Positions 8,455-16,883 of a stretch of DNA of 64,000 bases are shown here, piece after piece. The stretch comes from Nonomuraea soli. Lineage in GTDB: Bacteria > Actinomycetota > Actinomycetes > Streptosporangiales > Streptosporangiaceae. Location of the stretch: the NCBI RefSeq assembly GCF_013761175.1, contig NZ_JACDUR010000002.1, forward strand, positions 372,001-436,000. Direction: 5' to 3'. The notes under the pieces are model-generated. The model ran no database searches. It had not been told where the DNA came from and was given only the letters and a program-made list of their open reading frames with translations. The position numbers were made by a program, and so were the translations under genes. Positions within the stretch are counted from its first letter, which is position 1; each line of letters begins with the position of its first letter.

Positions 8455-9003
8455 TCAGGGCTGCCTGCCGCCGAAGGCGGCGATCCTGTCGTAGAGCGGG
8501 GCGTCGTCGGGGACGGTCACCTCGGGCCCGATGTGGTAGCCGTCCGCCTCGTTGCCGCGAAACTCCGGCCGGATGTTGTCGTGGCTCCACGCCAGCGCGG
8601 CCGCACCCACCTCCGGGTCGAGGTCGGTCGGACGGCCGGTGGCGGTGGCCAGGTCCCAGGCGTGGACGGCCAGCTCGGCGATCTGCTGCCCGGCGGTCCA
8701 CTCCGCCGTCACCTCGGCGTACGGCAGCTTGATCATGCGGTCGGCGACGCCGGGGTCCCGCCAGGCCTGGCGCAGCTCTCCGGCCGAGGCGCGGAACGCC
8801 GCCGGCCAGTCATCGCCCAGGAAGTCCTCGCCGGTCTCCTTGCGCTCGCCGCCGGCGGTGACGACGGCGAAGTAGTGGACCTCGCCCACGATGTGGTTGG
8901 CCAGTTGCCGGACGTCCCACGCCCGGCACGGCGTCGGCAGGTGTTCCTGCTCCGGCGTGATGCCGTCGAACAGGCGCTGGATCTGGTCGAGTGCACGCTC
9001 CAT
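8455..9003 (-). CDS. TIGR03086-type protein, maleylpyruvate isomerase N-terminal fold
   Basis: 182 aa DinB-superfamily protein of the actinobacterial TIGR03086 type. The pattern is clear: TPCRAWDVRQLANHIVGEVH near residue 22, where the second His is a metal-ligand candidate, then a second helix with QQIAELAVHAWDLATATGR, the family signature. Relatives include mycothiol-dependent maleylpyruvate isomerase; most members have no known substrate. The ATG at 9003 follows GGAG. The frame remains open upstream but contains no start codon before the preceding gene ends. It lies 20 nt after the DUF488 gene, the last tightly spaced member of the arcA operon. Confidence 0.8.
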   Translation of the reverse strand: MERALDQIQRLFDGITPEQEHLPTPCRAWDVRQLANHIVGEVHYFAVVTAGGERKETGEDFLGDDWPAAFRASAGELRQAWRDPGVADRMIKLPYAEVTAEWTAGQQIAELAVHAWDLATATGRPTDLDPEVGAAALAWSHDNIRPEFRGNEADGYHIGPEVTVPDDAPLYDRIAAFGGRQP

Positions 9004-9023
9004 GATCTCCACGAAGCGCCACT

Positions 9024-9374
9024 TTACGGGCCCATCAGGTAGTCGCGCAGCACGATCGCCTGGTTGTGCTCGGTGTCCCTGGCGGCGTACAGCAGCGTCA
9101 CCGGACCAGCGGCGGCCGCCTCGCGCAGCGGGCGCACGGCGTCCGGATGCCGGTCGAGTTCCTGGCGGTAGCGGCGCGAGAACTCCTCGAAGCGGGCCGG
9201 ATCGTGCGCGAACCACGTGCGCAGCTCCGCCGAGGGCGCCACGTCCTTCAGCCAGCCGTCGACGTGCAGCTCCTCCTTGCTCATCCCGCGCGGCCACAGC
9301 CGGTCGACGAGGTAGACGGCGCCCTCGGCGGGCCGGTGGTCGTAGACGCGCTGGGTGTGGACGGGGCCTGTCAT
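9024..9374 (-). CDS. DUF488 family protein
   Basis: 116 aa, the usual length of single-domain DUF488 proteins. Typical features are VYLVDRLWPRGMSKEELHVDGW, where the Arg-Leu-Trp-Pro-Arg-Gly block is the family hallmark, and WLKDVAPSAELRTWFAHDP. It ends with LLYAARDTEHNQAIVLRDYL, also conserved. The biochemical role is unknown; a nucleic-acid or thiol chemistry role has been suggested for the wider family. GAGGAGGACGT precedes the ATG. It lies 19 nt after the lipoprotein gene in the arcA operon. Confidence 0.88.
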   Translation of the reverse strand: MTGPVHTQRVYDHRPAEGAVYLVDRLWPRGMSKEELHVDGWLKDVAPSAELRTWFAHDPARFEEFSRRYRQELDRHPDAVRPLREAAAAGPVTLLYAARDTEHNQAIVLRDYLMGP

Positions 9375-9393
9375 ACGTCCTCCTCAGGAGACC

Positions 9394-9879
9394 TCACGAC
9401 GGCGACGGGGTGCTGACCGGGACCACCGGGACCCGGACGGTGACCGACCCGGCCCTGGGGAACCGGAAGGTCACCGGGATCGGCGTCGCGCCCAGCTGCC
9501 GGTTGACGCCCTGGAGCTCGAGGAAGCTCCGGCCGCCGCCCTTCTGCATGGACACCTGCCCCCTGGCGGGCACGACCACGCGCAACGGCTGCACCACGGC
9601 CCCCGAGGCGTCCCGGTAGACGACCTGCTGCACCTCGGTGGTGCTGACGGAGTCGAGCACCTGCTCCACGTCGCCGTCGTTGAAGATCGTCACGTACAGC
9701 GGCAGGTTGCCGCCCACCTGCTGCTGGTCCATGGGCGGCGCCTCGATGGTGAGGTGCACGAGCCTGACCGACCCGATCTTGGCGTCGACGTGGTTGCTGC
9801 GCCAGTCGTCGGGACCGCGCGTGGAACCGCATCCGACGAGCGCGACCGCGCAGGCCGCGGCGAGGAGCGCCGCTTTCAT
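9394..9879 (-). CDS. Lipoprotein with degenerate copper-chaperone PCuAC-like domain
   Basis: 161 aa. Signal peptide with lipobox LVGC (Cys17). The remainder follows the PCu(A)C pattern: a beta-rich segment with NDGDVEQVLDSVSTTEVQQV, then VVPARGQVSMQKGGGRSFLELQG and a last strand pair FRFPRAGSVTVRVPV. In true PCuAC proteins the GGxHxM-type turn supplies a copper-binding His; here the turn reads GGGRSF, so the His is Arg and the first Met/His cluster is absent. Copper binding is therefore uncertain. It starts 2 nt after the arcA stop, so it is co-translated with arginine deiminase, an unusual partnership. Confidence 0.7.
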   Translation of the reverse strand: MKAALLAAACAVALVGCGSTRGPDDWRSNHVDAKIGSVRLVHLTIEAPPMDQQQVGGNLPLYVTIFNDGDVEQVLDSVSTTEVQQVVYRDASGAVVQPLRVVVPARGQVSMQKGGGRSFLELQGVNRQLGATPIPVTFRFPRAGSVTVRVPVVPVSTPSPS

Positions 9880-9881
9880 GA

Positions 9882-11132
9882 TCACACCCCGTCCCGCTCG
9901 AACGGGCACGTCATGCAGTGTGCCCCGCCGCGTCCCTTGCCCAGTTCGAAGCCCTCGATCTCGATGACCTCGACGCCGTGCTCACGCAGCTTGCGGTTGG
10001 TGAACTGGTTCTTGTGATAGCCCACGACCACCCCGGGAGCCAGGGCGAAGAAGTTGTTGCCCGAGTCCCACTGCTCGCGGGCCTGCTGGAAGTCGTCACC
10101 GCCGGTCGGGATGACCTCCAGCCTGCTCAGCCCGAGCGCGTCCTCCAGCGCGCCGACGAAGCTCGCGTCCTGGTGCACCTCCAGCGTCCCCGGCTTGTCG
10201 CCGGGCCGTAGCGAGTAGGTCGTCGCGGTCTCCAGGAACGGCGGGTAGGCGGTGGCCTTGTCGGCGTCGAGGAAGGTGAAGACCGTGTCGAGGTGCATGT
10301 AGGAGCGGCGCTTGGGGACGTTGACCGCCAGAACCCGCTCGGCGGCGCCGGCGGCGAACAACGACAGCGCGATGTGCTCGATCGTGCGGGCGGTGGTGCG
10401 CTCGCTGAGCCCGATGGCGACGGCCTTGTTGCCGATCGGCATCATGTCGCCGCCCTCCATCGCGGCGGTGCCGTAGTCCTCCTCGTGGAAACGGTCGTCC
10501 TCGCCGGAGTCGGGGTACCAGAAGGCGAACTCCTCGTGGGCGAACATCGGGTGGTGGTGGTAGATCGTCGACTGGTTCATCGTCTCCAGCAGGCGGGCGT
10601 GGTAGAACATCGGGTTCAGCGACACGCCGCCGTACAGCCAGGCCGAGGGGTCGCGCTGGTAGAGCGAGTTGGGCAGCGGCGGCAGGATGAACTCGCCCTG
10701 GCCGGAGGCGGCGGCGACCAGGGAGCGCGTGTCCAGGTCCGCCGTGCCGTACTCCTGCTTGGTGAGCCCGCCGATCAGGTGCTCGGCCAGCTTGGCGCCG
10801 CTCCAGCCCGCCAGGGTCTCGCGCACAGTGTCGACCATCGCGGGCCCGACCGTCAGATGGGTGACGGCACGCTCGATGGCCTCCTGCTTGGCCTCGAAGC
10901 TCGCGTCGAGCGCCTCGGCCAGCAACTGCTGGTGGTAGAAGACCTCGACGCCGCGTTCGCGCATCATCGCCACGAAGGCGTCGTGCTCGCGCTGGGCCTG
11001 CTCGACCCAGAGGATGTCGTCGAACAGCAGCCGGTCGTTGTTGGTCGGGGTGAGCCGCTTCATGCTCAGCTCCGGCCGGTGCACGATGACCTTGCGCAAT
11101 GTGCCGACCTCGGAGTGCACTCCGAAAGACAT
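9882..11132 (-). CDS. arcA: Arginine deiminase
   Basis: Hydrolyses arginine to citrulline and ammonia in the cytoplasm, the first step of the ADI pathway. 416 aa, normal for ArcA. Seen: the N-terminal [23 protein letters not shown] block, the [21 protein letters not shown] block, [32 protein letters not shown] (catalytic His region) and the nucleophile Cys406 in [14 protein letters not shown] at 11132 has AAGGGA eight nt upstream. It follows the antiporter by 17 nt. No ornithine carbamoyltransferase or carbamate kinase gene is in the window, so the ATP-yielding steps must be encoded elsewhere or be absent. Confidence 0.96.
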   Translation of the reverse strand: MSFGVHSEVGTLRKVIVHRPELSMKRLTPTNNDRLLFDDILWVEQAQREHDAFVAMMRERGVEVFYHQQLLAEALDASFEAKQEAIERAVTHLTVGPAMVDTVRETLAGWSGAKLAEHLIGGLTKQEYGTADLDTRSLVAAASGQGEFILPPLPNSLYQRDPSAWLYGGVSLNPMFYHARLLETMNQSTIYHHHPMFAHEEFAFWYPDSGEDDRFHEEDYGTAAMEGGDMMPIGNKAVAIGLSERTTARTIEHIALSLFAAGAAERVLAVNVPKRRSYMHLDTVFTFLDADKATAYPPFLETATTYSLRPGDKPGTLEVHQDASFVGALEDALGLSRLEVIPTGGDDFQQAREQWDSGNNFFALAPGVVVGYHKNQFTNRKLREHGVEVIEIEGFELGKGRGGAHCMTCPFERDGV

Positions 11133-11149
11133 GTCAGCATCCCTTCCGA

Positions 11150-12550
11150 TCAGATGGTGATGAGGCCGGTGGCCAGACCGGCGATCCCGGCCACGGCACC
11201 GGCCGCGACCAGGACGAACAGGGCAAGCTCGGCGGGTGAGAAGATCCGCCCGCCGCGTTCGCGGCGGGTCATGACGAACAGCACCGTCCCCGGCGCGTAG
11301 ACGATGCACGACAGCAGCAGGAACTCCAGCCCGGCGGCGAAGATCAGGAACGCGGTGTAGATGACGGCGAGCACGGCGACGACGAGCTCGCGCCCGCGCC
11401 CGCCCGCGATCTTGAGGGCGTAGCCGGCGGCCAGCAGGTACGGCACCAGCGACAGGGAGCTGCACAGCTTGAGCGTGAAGGTGAAGGCGTCGTCGGAGAA
11501 GAGCGTGGTGGCCAGAACAGCGGTGATGAGCGCGCTGGTCAGCACCAGGGCGGCCACCGGAGCCCCGTGGGCGTTCTCCCGCCGCAGGAAGCGCGGCATG
11601 TCGTCGTCCTTGGCCGCGACCACCAGCACCTCGGCGGCCATCAGCGTCCAGGCCAGGTAGGCGCCCAGGACCGAGACGATCAGCCCGATGCCGATGAAGG
11701 CCGCGCCCCAGGAGCCGACCACCGACTCCAGCACCCCGCCCATGGACGGCTGGCGCAGCTCGGCGAGCTCCGCCTGGGGCAGCACGCCGTACGACAGGAT
11801 CGAGACGGAGGCGAACAGGGCCAGCACGCTCACGAATCCCAGGACGGTGGCCTTGCCGACGTCCTCGCGACGGCGCGCGTAGCGTGAGTAGACGCTCGCC
11901 CCCTCGACGCCGAGGAAGACGAAGACGGTGACCAGCATGGTCGCCCTGACCTGGTCGGCCAGGCCTTCGCTGCCGCCCCACCAGTTGGCGCCGAACGTGC
12001 CCCCCTTGAAGGCGATGGCGATGATCACCACGAACAGCAGGATCGGCACGAGCTTGGCCACGGTGACGATCCGGTTGATCGCCGCGGCCTCCTTGACCCC
12101 ACGCGTGATCATGTAGTGGAAGGCCCACACGCCGGCGGCCGAGACGACGACCGCCAGGATCGTGTTGCCCTCGCCGAAGCTCGGGACGACCGCGCCGATC
12201 GTCGACTTGATCAGCACCCAGTACGACACGTTGCCGACGCAGGCGCTGGCCCAGTAGCCGAAGGCGGAGAAGAAGCCGGGGAACTCGCCGAACCCGGCCT
12301 TGGCGTAGGCGTACACGCCCGCGTTCAGATCCGGCTTGCGTACGGCCAGCGTCTGGAAGACGAAAGCCAGCATCAGCATGCCGAACCCGGCGATCGCCCA
12401 GGCGATCATCGCGCCGAACACCCCGGTGGCCTGCGCGAAGTTGCGCGGCAGCGAGAACACACCCGCTCCCACCATGCCGCCGACGACCATGGCGGTCAGC
12501 GTCGGCAGGGAGAGTTTCCCGGAGGTGGAGGTCTCAGTCGGTGTCGCCAT
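11150..12550 (-). CDS. APC-superfamily amino acid permease, arginine/ornithine antiporter-like
   Basis: Cytoplasmic-membrane transporter, 466 aa, with about 12 predicted helices and the basic amino acid/polyamine antiporter (APA) signature at the N-terminus: [19 protein letters not shown]. Its place immediately before arcA supports exchange of external arginine for internal ornithine or citrulline; that substrate is inference from context. The ATG at 12550 is chosen because it begins a short polar tail before helix 1; upstream codons belong to the end of nhaC. It overlaps nhaC by 17 bp, so the two are co-transcribed. Confidence 0.9.
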   Translation of the reverse strand: MATPTETSTSGKLSLPTLTAMVVGGMVGAGVFSLPRNFAQATGVFGAMIAWAIAGFGMLMLAFVFQTLAVRKPDLNAGVYAYAKAGFGEFPGFFSAFGYWASACVGNVSYWVLIKSTIGAVVPSFGEGNTILAVVVSAAGVWAFHYMITRGVKEAAAINRIVTVAKLVPILLFVVIIAIAFKGGTFGANWWGGSEGLADQVRATMLVTVFVFLGVEGASVYSRYARRREDVGKATVLGFVSVLALFASVSILSYGVLPQAELAELRQPSMGGVLESVVGSWGAAFIGIGLIVSVLGAYLAWTLMAAEVLVVAAKDDDMPRFLRRENAHGAPVAALVLTSALITAVLATTLFSDDAFTFTLKLCSSLSLVPYLLAAGYALKIAGGRGRELVVAVLAVIYTAFLIFAAGLEFLLLSCIVYAPGTVLFVMTRRERGGRIFSPAELALFVLVAAGAVAGIAGLATGLITI

Positions 12551-13988
12551 CGGGGACCTCCACGCGTTCGATCTTGAAGCCGGTGAAGCCGTACACCACA
12601 CTCAGCAGCGGGCTGAAGATGTTGAAGAAGCAGAACGGCAGGTAGGCGAGCGTGGGCACGCCCAGCACCGCTCCCATGAACGCGCCGCACGAGTTCCACG
12701 GCACCAGCGGAGAGGTGACGGTCCCCGAGTCGGCGGTCAGCCGCGACAGGTTGGTGGGAGCCAGGCCTCGGCGCGCGAACTCGGCGCGGAAGACCCGCGC
12801 GGGCAGCACCAGGGCGATGTACTGGTCACCCGCGATGACGTTGAGCCCGAACGCCGAGGCGAAGACGGTCAGGAACAGCCGCCCCGTGCCCTTGGCCGCC
12901 TTGACCAGCGGATCGATGAGCCGGTTGATCAGCCCGAACTCCTCCAGGATCGTGCCGAAGGTGACCGCGCCGATGATCAGCCACAGGGTCAGCAGCATGC
13001 TGACCATGCCGCCTCGCGACAGCAGCTGGTCGATGTCCTGGATGCCCGACGACATCTGGAAGCCCGTCGCCATCGCCTGCCAGACGGCCTTGATCGGGTT
13101 GTCGGAGAAGGCCTGCGTGACCTGGGGCTGGGTGAAACAGCCCAGCACTCCGGCGAACAGCGCCGCGGCCATCAGGGCCAGCGGCGCCGGGGCCTTGCGC
13201 ACCGACAGGTAGACCAGCAGGACCAGCGGCAGCAGGTTGATCGGAGTGATCCAGTAGATGTCGCTCAGCGCGGTCAGCTCGGAGGTCGTCTCGGCCTCCG
13301 TCGCCCCCGGCGGACCGGTCAGGCCGATCACCAGGAAGAGCACGAAGCCGAGGGCGAAGGCCGGGATGGAGGTCCACGCCTGCCGTTTGATGTGTTCGTA
13401 GACGTCGACCTTGACCAGCTGGGCCGTCAGCACGGTCGTCTCCGACAGCGGCGAGAGCTTGTCGCCGAGGTAGGCGCCGGAGATCACGGCTCCCGCGGTG
13501 ATCGCGGTGGAGACGTCGAGCATGGTCGCGATGCCGACCAGCCCCACCCCGATGGTGCCGGCCGTGGTCCACGAGCTGCCGATCGACATGGCGATGATGC
13601 CGCAGATGAGCGCGCAGGCGGCGTAGTACCAGCTCGCCGACAGCACCTGGATGCCGTAGTAGACGAGGGTCGGGATGGTGCCCGACAGGTTCCAGGCGCC
13701 GATGAGCGCGCCGACCGACAGCAGGATGAAGATGGCGCTGGTGACGGAGGAGACGGCGCGTTTGCTGCTCTCCTCGACCTCGGCCCAGCTGTGGCCGTTC
13801 TTCATCACCACCAGGGCCGCGACCATGACACACAGGATCAGGGCGACCTGGACGGGCCCGTCGAGCGCGTCGAGCCCGAAGACGGCGAGCGAACCGGCGA
13901 TGAGCACGACCAGCGTGATCATCGGGATGAGGGCGTCCACCACCGACGGAGGGCGGGGACCCCCGCCCTCGCCTGCCATGCCCGCCAT
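12534..13988 (-). CDS. nhaC: NhaC-family Na+/H+ antiporter
   Basis: 484 aa membrane protein with 11-12 hydrophobic helices. Family-specific stretches are ISGAYLGDKLSPLSETTVLT (helix carrying the conserved Gly-Asp-Lys-Leu-Ser-Pro-Leu-Ser) and MSIGSSWTTAGTIGVGLVGI. Known NhaC proteins exchange sodium for protons; some homologues exchange malate/lactate or other ions. As the first gene of the unit with the antiporter and arcA it may help pH homeostasis together with ammonia release by ArcA, which is inference. The start at 13988 follows GGGAGGGGGCGGGC; an ATG three codons later is possible. Confidence 0.88.
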   Translation of the reverse strand: MAGMAGEGGGPRPPSVVDALIPMITLVVLIAGSLAVFGLDALDGPVQVALILCVMVAALVVMKNGHSWAEVEESSKRAVSSVTSAIFILLSVGALIGAWNLSGTIPTLVYYGIQVLSASWYYAACALICGIIAMSIGSSWTTAGTIGVGLVGIATMLDVSTAITAGAVISGAYLGDKLSPLSETTVLTAQLVKVDVYEHIKRQAWTSIPAFALGFVLFLVIGLTGPPGATEAETTSELTALSDIYWITPINLLPLVLLVYLSVRKAPAPLALMAAALFAGVLGCFTQPQVTQAFSDNPIKAVWQAMATGFQMSSGIQDIDQLLSRGGMVSMLLTLWLIIGAVTFGTILEEFGLINRLIDPLVKAAKGTGRLFLTVFASAFGLNVIAGDQYIALVLPARVFRAEFARRGLAPTNLSRLTADSGTVTSPLVPWNSCGAFMGAVLGVPTLAYLPFCFFNIFSPLLSVVYGFTGFKIERVEVPDGDTD

Positions 13989-14188
13989 GCCCGCCCCCTC
14001 CCCGCGCCGCGCGCGACGCCTTCGGGGGTGATGGACACCTTCCTATCAGCAAGATCGGGGAATCACCACAAAGCATGGTTATGGGAAGTTTTGCGGAGAA
14101 GCGCTGGTCGGGCAGGTTTACCCACGGGCCGCGTCCGCGCGCGGCCAATCCGCGCGGAGCCGGTCACCCGCTGCCGCGTCAGGCGACC

Positions 14189-14541
<353 letters not shown>

Positions 14542-14542
<1 letters not shown>

Positions 14543-14838
14543 CATCCGCCGCTCAGCCGAGCCCGACGGAGGCCGAGGTGATCCGCGCGGAGTCGCGCAC
14601 ATGCTCGCACGCCACCGCCACCGCCACCGCCACCGCGACCGCCGCCGCCGCCGCGACCGCCGCCGCCGCCGCGACCGCCGCCGCCGCCGCGACCGCCGCC
14701 GCCGCCGCGACCGCCGCCACCGTCGTCGTCGCTGCCACCGCCCCCACCGCGACCACCGTCGCCGCCACCCTCGCCACCGCTGGGTCGGTCTCTCGCTCGC
14801 TGATGCGGCGGTGCTTGCGTTCGCCCGTGGCTCCTCAT
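14542..14838 (-). CDS. Gly-rich low-complexity open frame (doubtful gene)
   Basis: 98 codons from an ATG preceded by AGGGGG. The frame holds a basic N-terminus, an acidic Ser-Asp-Asp-Asp patch and repeats of Arg followed by five Gly. Its stop overlaps the start of the Ser-Asp protein gene. Against it: third codon positions are mixed (many A and T), unlike genuine genes here, and other frames through this tract are open as well. It could be a leader frame coupled to the next gene, or simply repeat-derived. Confidence 0.3.
14635..14706. repeat. 18-bp tandem repeat, four copies, within GCC-rich tract
   Basis: Four copies of GCGACC followed by four GCC triplets, then a partial fifth copy. Immediately to the left are several CCACCG repeats (about 14610-14634). 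Minus-strand reading gives Arg plus five Gly per unit. No spacers, so not a CRISPR array. Confidence 0.9.
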
Positions 14839-14891
14839 CGTGCCCCCTGGATCCACCAACCCTCCACAGCCACCATGACACACCTGCGGGG

Positions 14892-14920
14892 TTGAACCCC
14901 CTCAGGCCGAGGCGTAGCGT
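14892..14920 (+). promoter_or_regulatory. Promoter of the TetR-P450 operon
   Basis: TTGAAC (14892-14897), 17-nt spacer, TAGCGT (14915-14920). Transcription would start near 14927, exactly at an ATG opening an eight-codon frame (Met-Thr-Arg-Phe-Arg-Ile-Arg-Ser) whose TGA overlaps the TetR start codon. Confidence 0.6.
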
Positions 14921-14928
14921 GAACGCAT

Positions 14929-14949
14929 GACTAGATTTCGAATCCGGTC
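14929..14949. promoter_or_regulatory. Probable TetR operator (21-bp imperfect palindrome)
   Basis: GACtaGATTtcgAATCcgGTC ends directly before the tetR start codon. Positions 1-3, 6-9 and their mirror images are perfectly symmetric. It covers about +3 to +23 of the predicted transcript, where a bound repressor would block transcription of its own gene and of the P450. Confidence 0.6.
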
Positions 14950-15621
14950 ATGAGAGCCGACATCATTCTCGACGCGGCGGGCGAGCTCCTCGTCCGCCAC
15001 GGCTACCGGCGTGTCACGGTCGAGGACATCGCCGCCCGCGCCCGCGTCGGCAAAGGCACCGTCTACCTGCACTGGCGCACCAAGGTCGAACTCTTCGAAG
15101 CCCTGATGCTGCGAGACTCCATCGACTTCGTCGACGAACTCGTCGACCTGCTGCGAGCGGATCCCACCGAGGTGCGGCCGCATCGTTTCGCCAGGGCGTC
15201 GTTCCTCGCCATCTGCCGGCGGCCCCTGCTCAAGGCGCTGCTCACCACCGACTTCGACCTGCTCGGCAAGCTCGCCCACCACCCGATGCGCAGCCACGAC
15301 CTGCTGGCCGCCGGTCGCATCCACGATACGGCCATGCGATTCGCCCTGCTGCGCACCGACGTGCCGCATCTGCCGTACGTGCTCAACGCCTCCCAGATCG
15401 GGTTCTACCTGTTCGACGGCGGCGAGAGCGCGGAAGAACCGCTGTCGGAGGAGGCCAGGGCCGACGCGCTGGCGTTCACCGTACGGCATGCGTTCGAACC
15501 GGCGGACGAGCCGCCCCCCGAGGCTCTCACGGCCGCGGCGGCCGAATTCGTCGCGATCTTTCAGGAGCTGATCCCGCCCTACCGCAAGTGGATCTACGAG
15601 AGAGGGAAGAGCGATGACTGA
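14950..15621 (+). CDS. TetR-family transcriptional regulator
   Basis: 223 aa. The N-terminal DNA-binding domain occupies about residues 1-50, with the helix-turn-helix TVEDIAARARVGKGTVYLHW near 24-43. The C-terminal ligand domain is not of a known subtype. No Shine-Dalgarno sequence precedes the ATG; the only in-frame upstream codon before a stop does not start a protein, so 14950 is the first possible start. It overlaps the P450 gene by 8 bp (ATGA-type coupling), so regulator and enzyme are made together and the inducer is probably a P450 substrate or product. Confidence 0.92.
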   Translation: MRADIILDAAGELLVRHGYRRVTVEDIAARARVGKGTVYLHWRTKVELFEALMLRDSIDFVDELVDLLRADPTEVRPHRFARASFLAICRRPLLKALLTTDFDLLGKLAHHPMRSHDLLAAGRIHDTAMRFALLRTDVPHLPYVLNASQIGFYLFDGGESAEEPLSEEARADALAFTVRHAFEPADEPPPEALTAAAAEFVAIFQELIPPYRKWIYERGKSDD

Positions 15622-16801
15622 CCTCGCCACCCGCTACAACATCCCCGGCCAGCACTTCTGGCTGCACGGACCGCGATCCGGGCCCGCCGTCGAGTTCGAC
15701 GCCCAGACCGGCATGTGGAGCGTCTACGGCTACCCCGAGGCGCACGACATCCTCGGCGACCCCGAGACGTTCTCCTCCAACACCCTGCGACTGCTCCCCA
15801 AGGGCATGGTGCCCGACAGCGAGGAGTTCTCGATGGAGGGCTTCATCACCCAGATCGACCCGCCCCTGCACGGCAAGCTGCGCAAGCTCGTCAGCAGCGC
15901 GTTCACCAGGAAGGTCGTCGCCGACCTCGAACCGCGCATCGCCGAACTCACCCGCGAACTCCTCGACGCCGCCAAGGAACGCGGGCACCTCGAGCTCGTG
16001 ACCGACCTGGCCTACCCGCTGCCCGTGATCGTCATCGCCGAACTGCTCGGCGTGCCCACCAGCGACCGGGACCTGTTCAAGCAGTGGGCCGACGCGCTCT
16101 TCCAGCGTGACGCCAAGTTCTCGCTGTCGGAGCCCGCCGAGACCCAGCAGATGGACGCCGCGATCAAGCCGTGGAAGGAGATGACCGCCTATCTGGCCGC
16201 CCACGCTGCCGAGCGCCGTGCCCACCCGCGCGCCGACCTCATCACCCGCCTCGTCGAAGCCGAGGTCGACGGCGAACGCCTGCCGGACGACCAGGTCGTC
16301 AACTTCGCGATGACGCTGCTGCTGGCCGGGCACATCACCACCACGATGCTGCTCGGCAACACCGTGCTCTGCCTGGACGCCTTCCCCGACCAGCAGGCGC
16401 GCGTCATGGCCGACCGGAGCCTGGTGCCCCATGCCATCGAGGAGTCGCTGCGGCTGTTCACCCCCTTCGCCGCCGTCAGCCGGGCGACCCGGCGCGAGGT
16501 CACCGTGGGGGAGGCGACCATTCCGGCGGACCAGATGATGCTCGTCTGGCTGGCCGCCGCCAACCGCGACCCGCGGCAGTTCGCCGACCCGGAGACCTTC
16601 GACCTCGGACGTGACCCCAACCCGCACGTGGCCTTCGGGCGCGGGGTGCACTTCTGCCTGGGAGCGCCGCTGGCACGCCTGGAGGGGAGGGTGGCGCTGG
16701 ACATCTTGCTGGACTACTTCGGGCCGTTGCGGGCGGCGGAGGGGGTGGAGATGATCCCGACGCCGACGATGACGGGAGTGCGGCGCTTGGCCCTGGCCTG
16801 A
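15614..16801 (+). CDS. Cytochrome P450 (CYP107-like)
   Basis: 395 aa soluble bacterial class I P450. Heme ligand Cys348 in FGRGVHFCLGAPLARLE, ExxR motif in EESLRLF and oxygen-activation helix LLLAGHITTTMLLGN. The acidic residue that normally precedes the conserved Thr is Ile here; this variant occurs in CYP107-type enzymes as I recall them, so it need not mean inactivity. Electron partners (ferredoxin, reductase) are not adjacent. Translationally coupled to tetR. Substrate unknown: fatty acids, macrolides and xenobiotics are all used by related families. Confidence 0.93.
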   Translation: MTDLATRYNIPGQHFWLHGPRSGPAVEFDAQTGMWSVYGYPEAHDILGDPETFSSNTLRLLPKGMVPDSEEFSMEGFITQIDPPLHGKLRKLVSSAFTRKVVADLEPRIAELTRELLDAAKERGHLELVTDLAYPLPVIVIAELLGVPTSDRDLFKQWADALFQRDAKFSLSEPAETQQMDAAIKPWKEMTAYLAAHAAERRAHPRADLITRLVEAEVDGERLPDDQVVNFAMTLLLAGHITTTMLLGNTVLCLDAFPDQQARVMADRSLVPHAIEESLRLFTPFAAVSRATRREVTVGEATIPADQMMLVWLAAANRDPRQFADPETFDLGRDPNPHVAFGRGVHFCLGAPLARLEGRVALDILLDYFGPLRAAEGVEMIPTPTMTGVRRLALA

Positions 16802-16847
16802 GCCAGACGACGCTTCACGTGGCCTCGCCCCGCGTGGTCTCGCCTCC

Positions 16848-16865
16848 CGCCTTCGCTTCAAGGCG
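16848..16865. terminator. Hairpin between convergent P450 and ABC exporter genes
   Basis: CGCCTT, 6-nt loop, AAGGCG in the 82-bp gap between the two convergent stops. No T run follows, as is common for actinomycete terminators, so function is likely but unproven. Confidence 0.4.
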
Positions 16866-16883
16866 CCGCTCGCACCGTCTTCG

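Noticed and set aside
8455..9297. Longer version of the TIGR03086 protein starting at 9297
   Set aside because: The extra N-terminus overlaps the DUF488 gene in another frame and has no family similarity; ATG at 9003 has GGAG upstream and begins the conserved domain.
14043..14071. TTGTGG-N17-TGATAG upstream of nhaC as a promoter
   Set aside because: The -10 match is poor; the real promoter of the nhaC-arcA operon was not identified.
14635..14706. Possible CRISPR-like array
   Set aside because: Units are contiguous 18-bp repeats without unique spacers, and no cas gene is present. The same holds for the 25-bp repeats at 47661-47760.
14601..14930. Plus-strand frames rich in Arg/His or Ala/Thr across the GCC tract
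   Set aside because: Pure repeat translation; all frames are open here, and no ribosome site or conserved segment exists.
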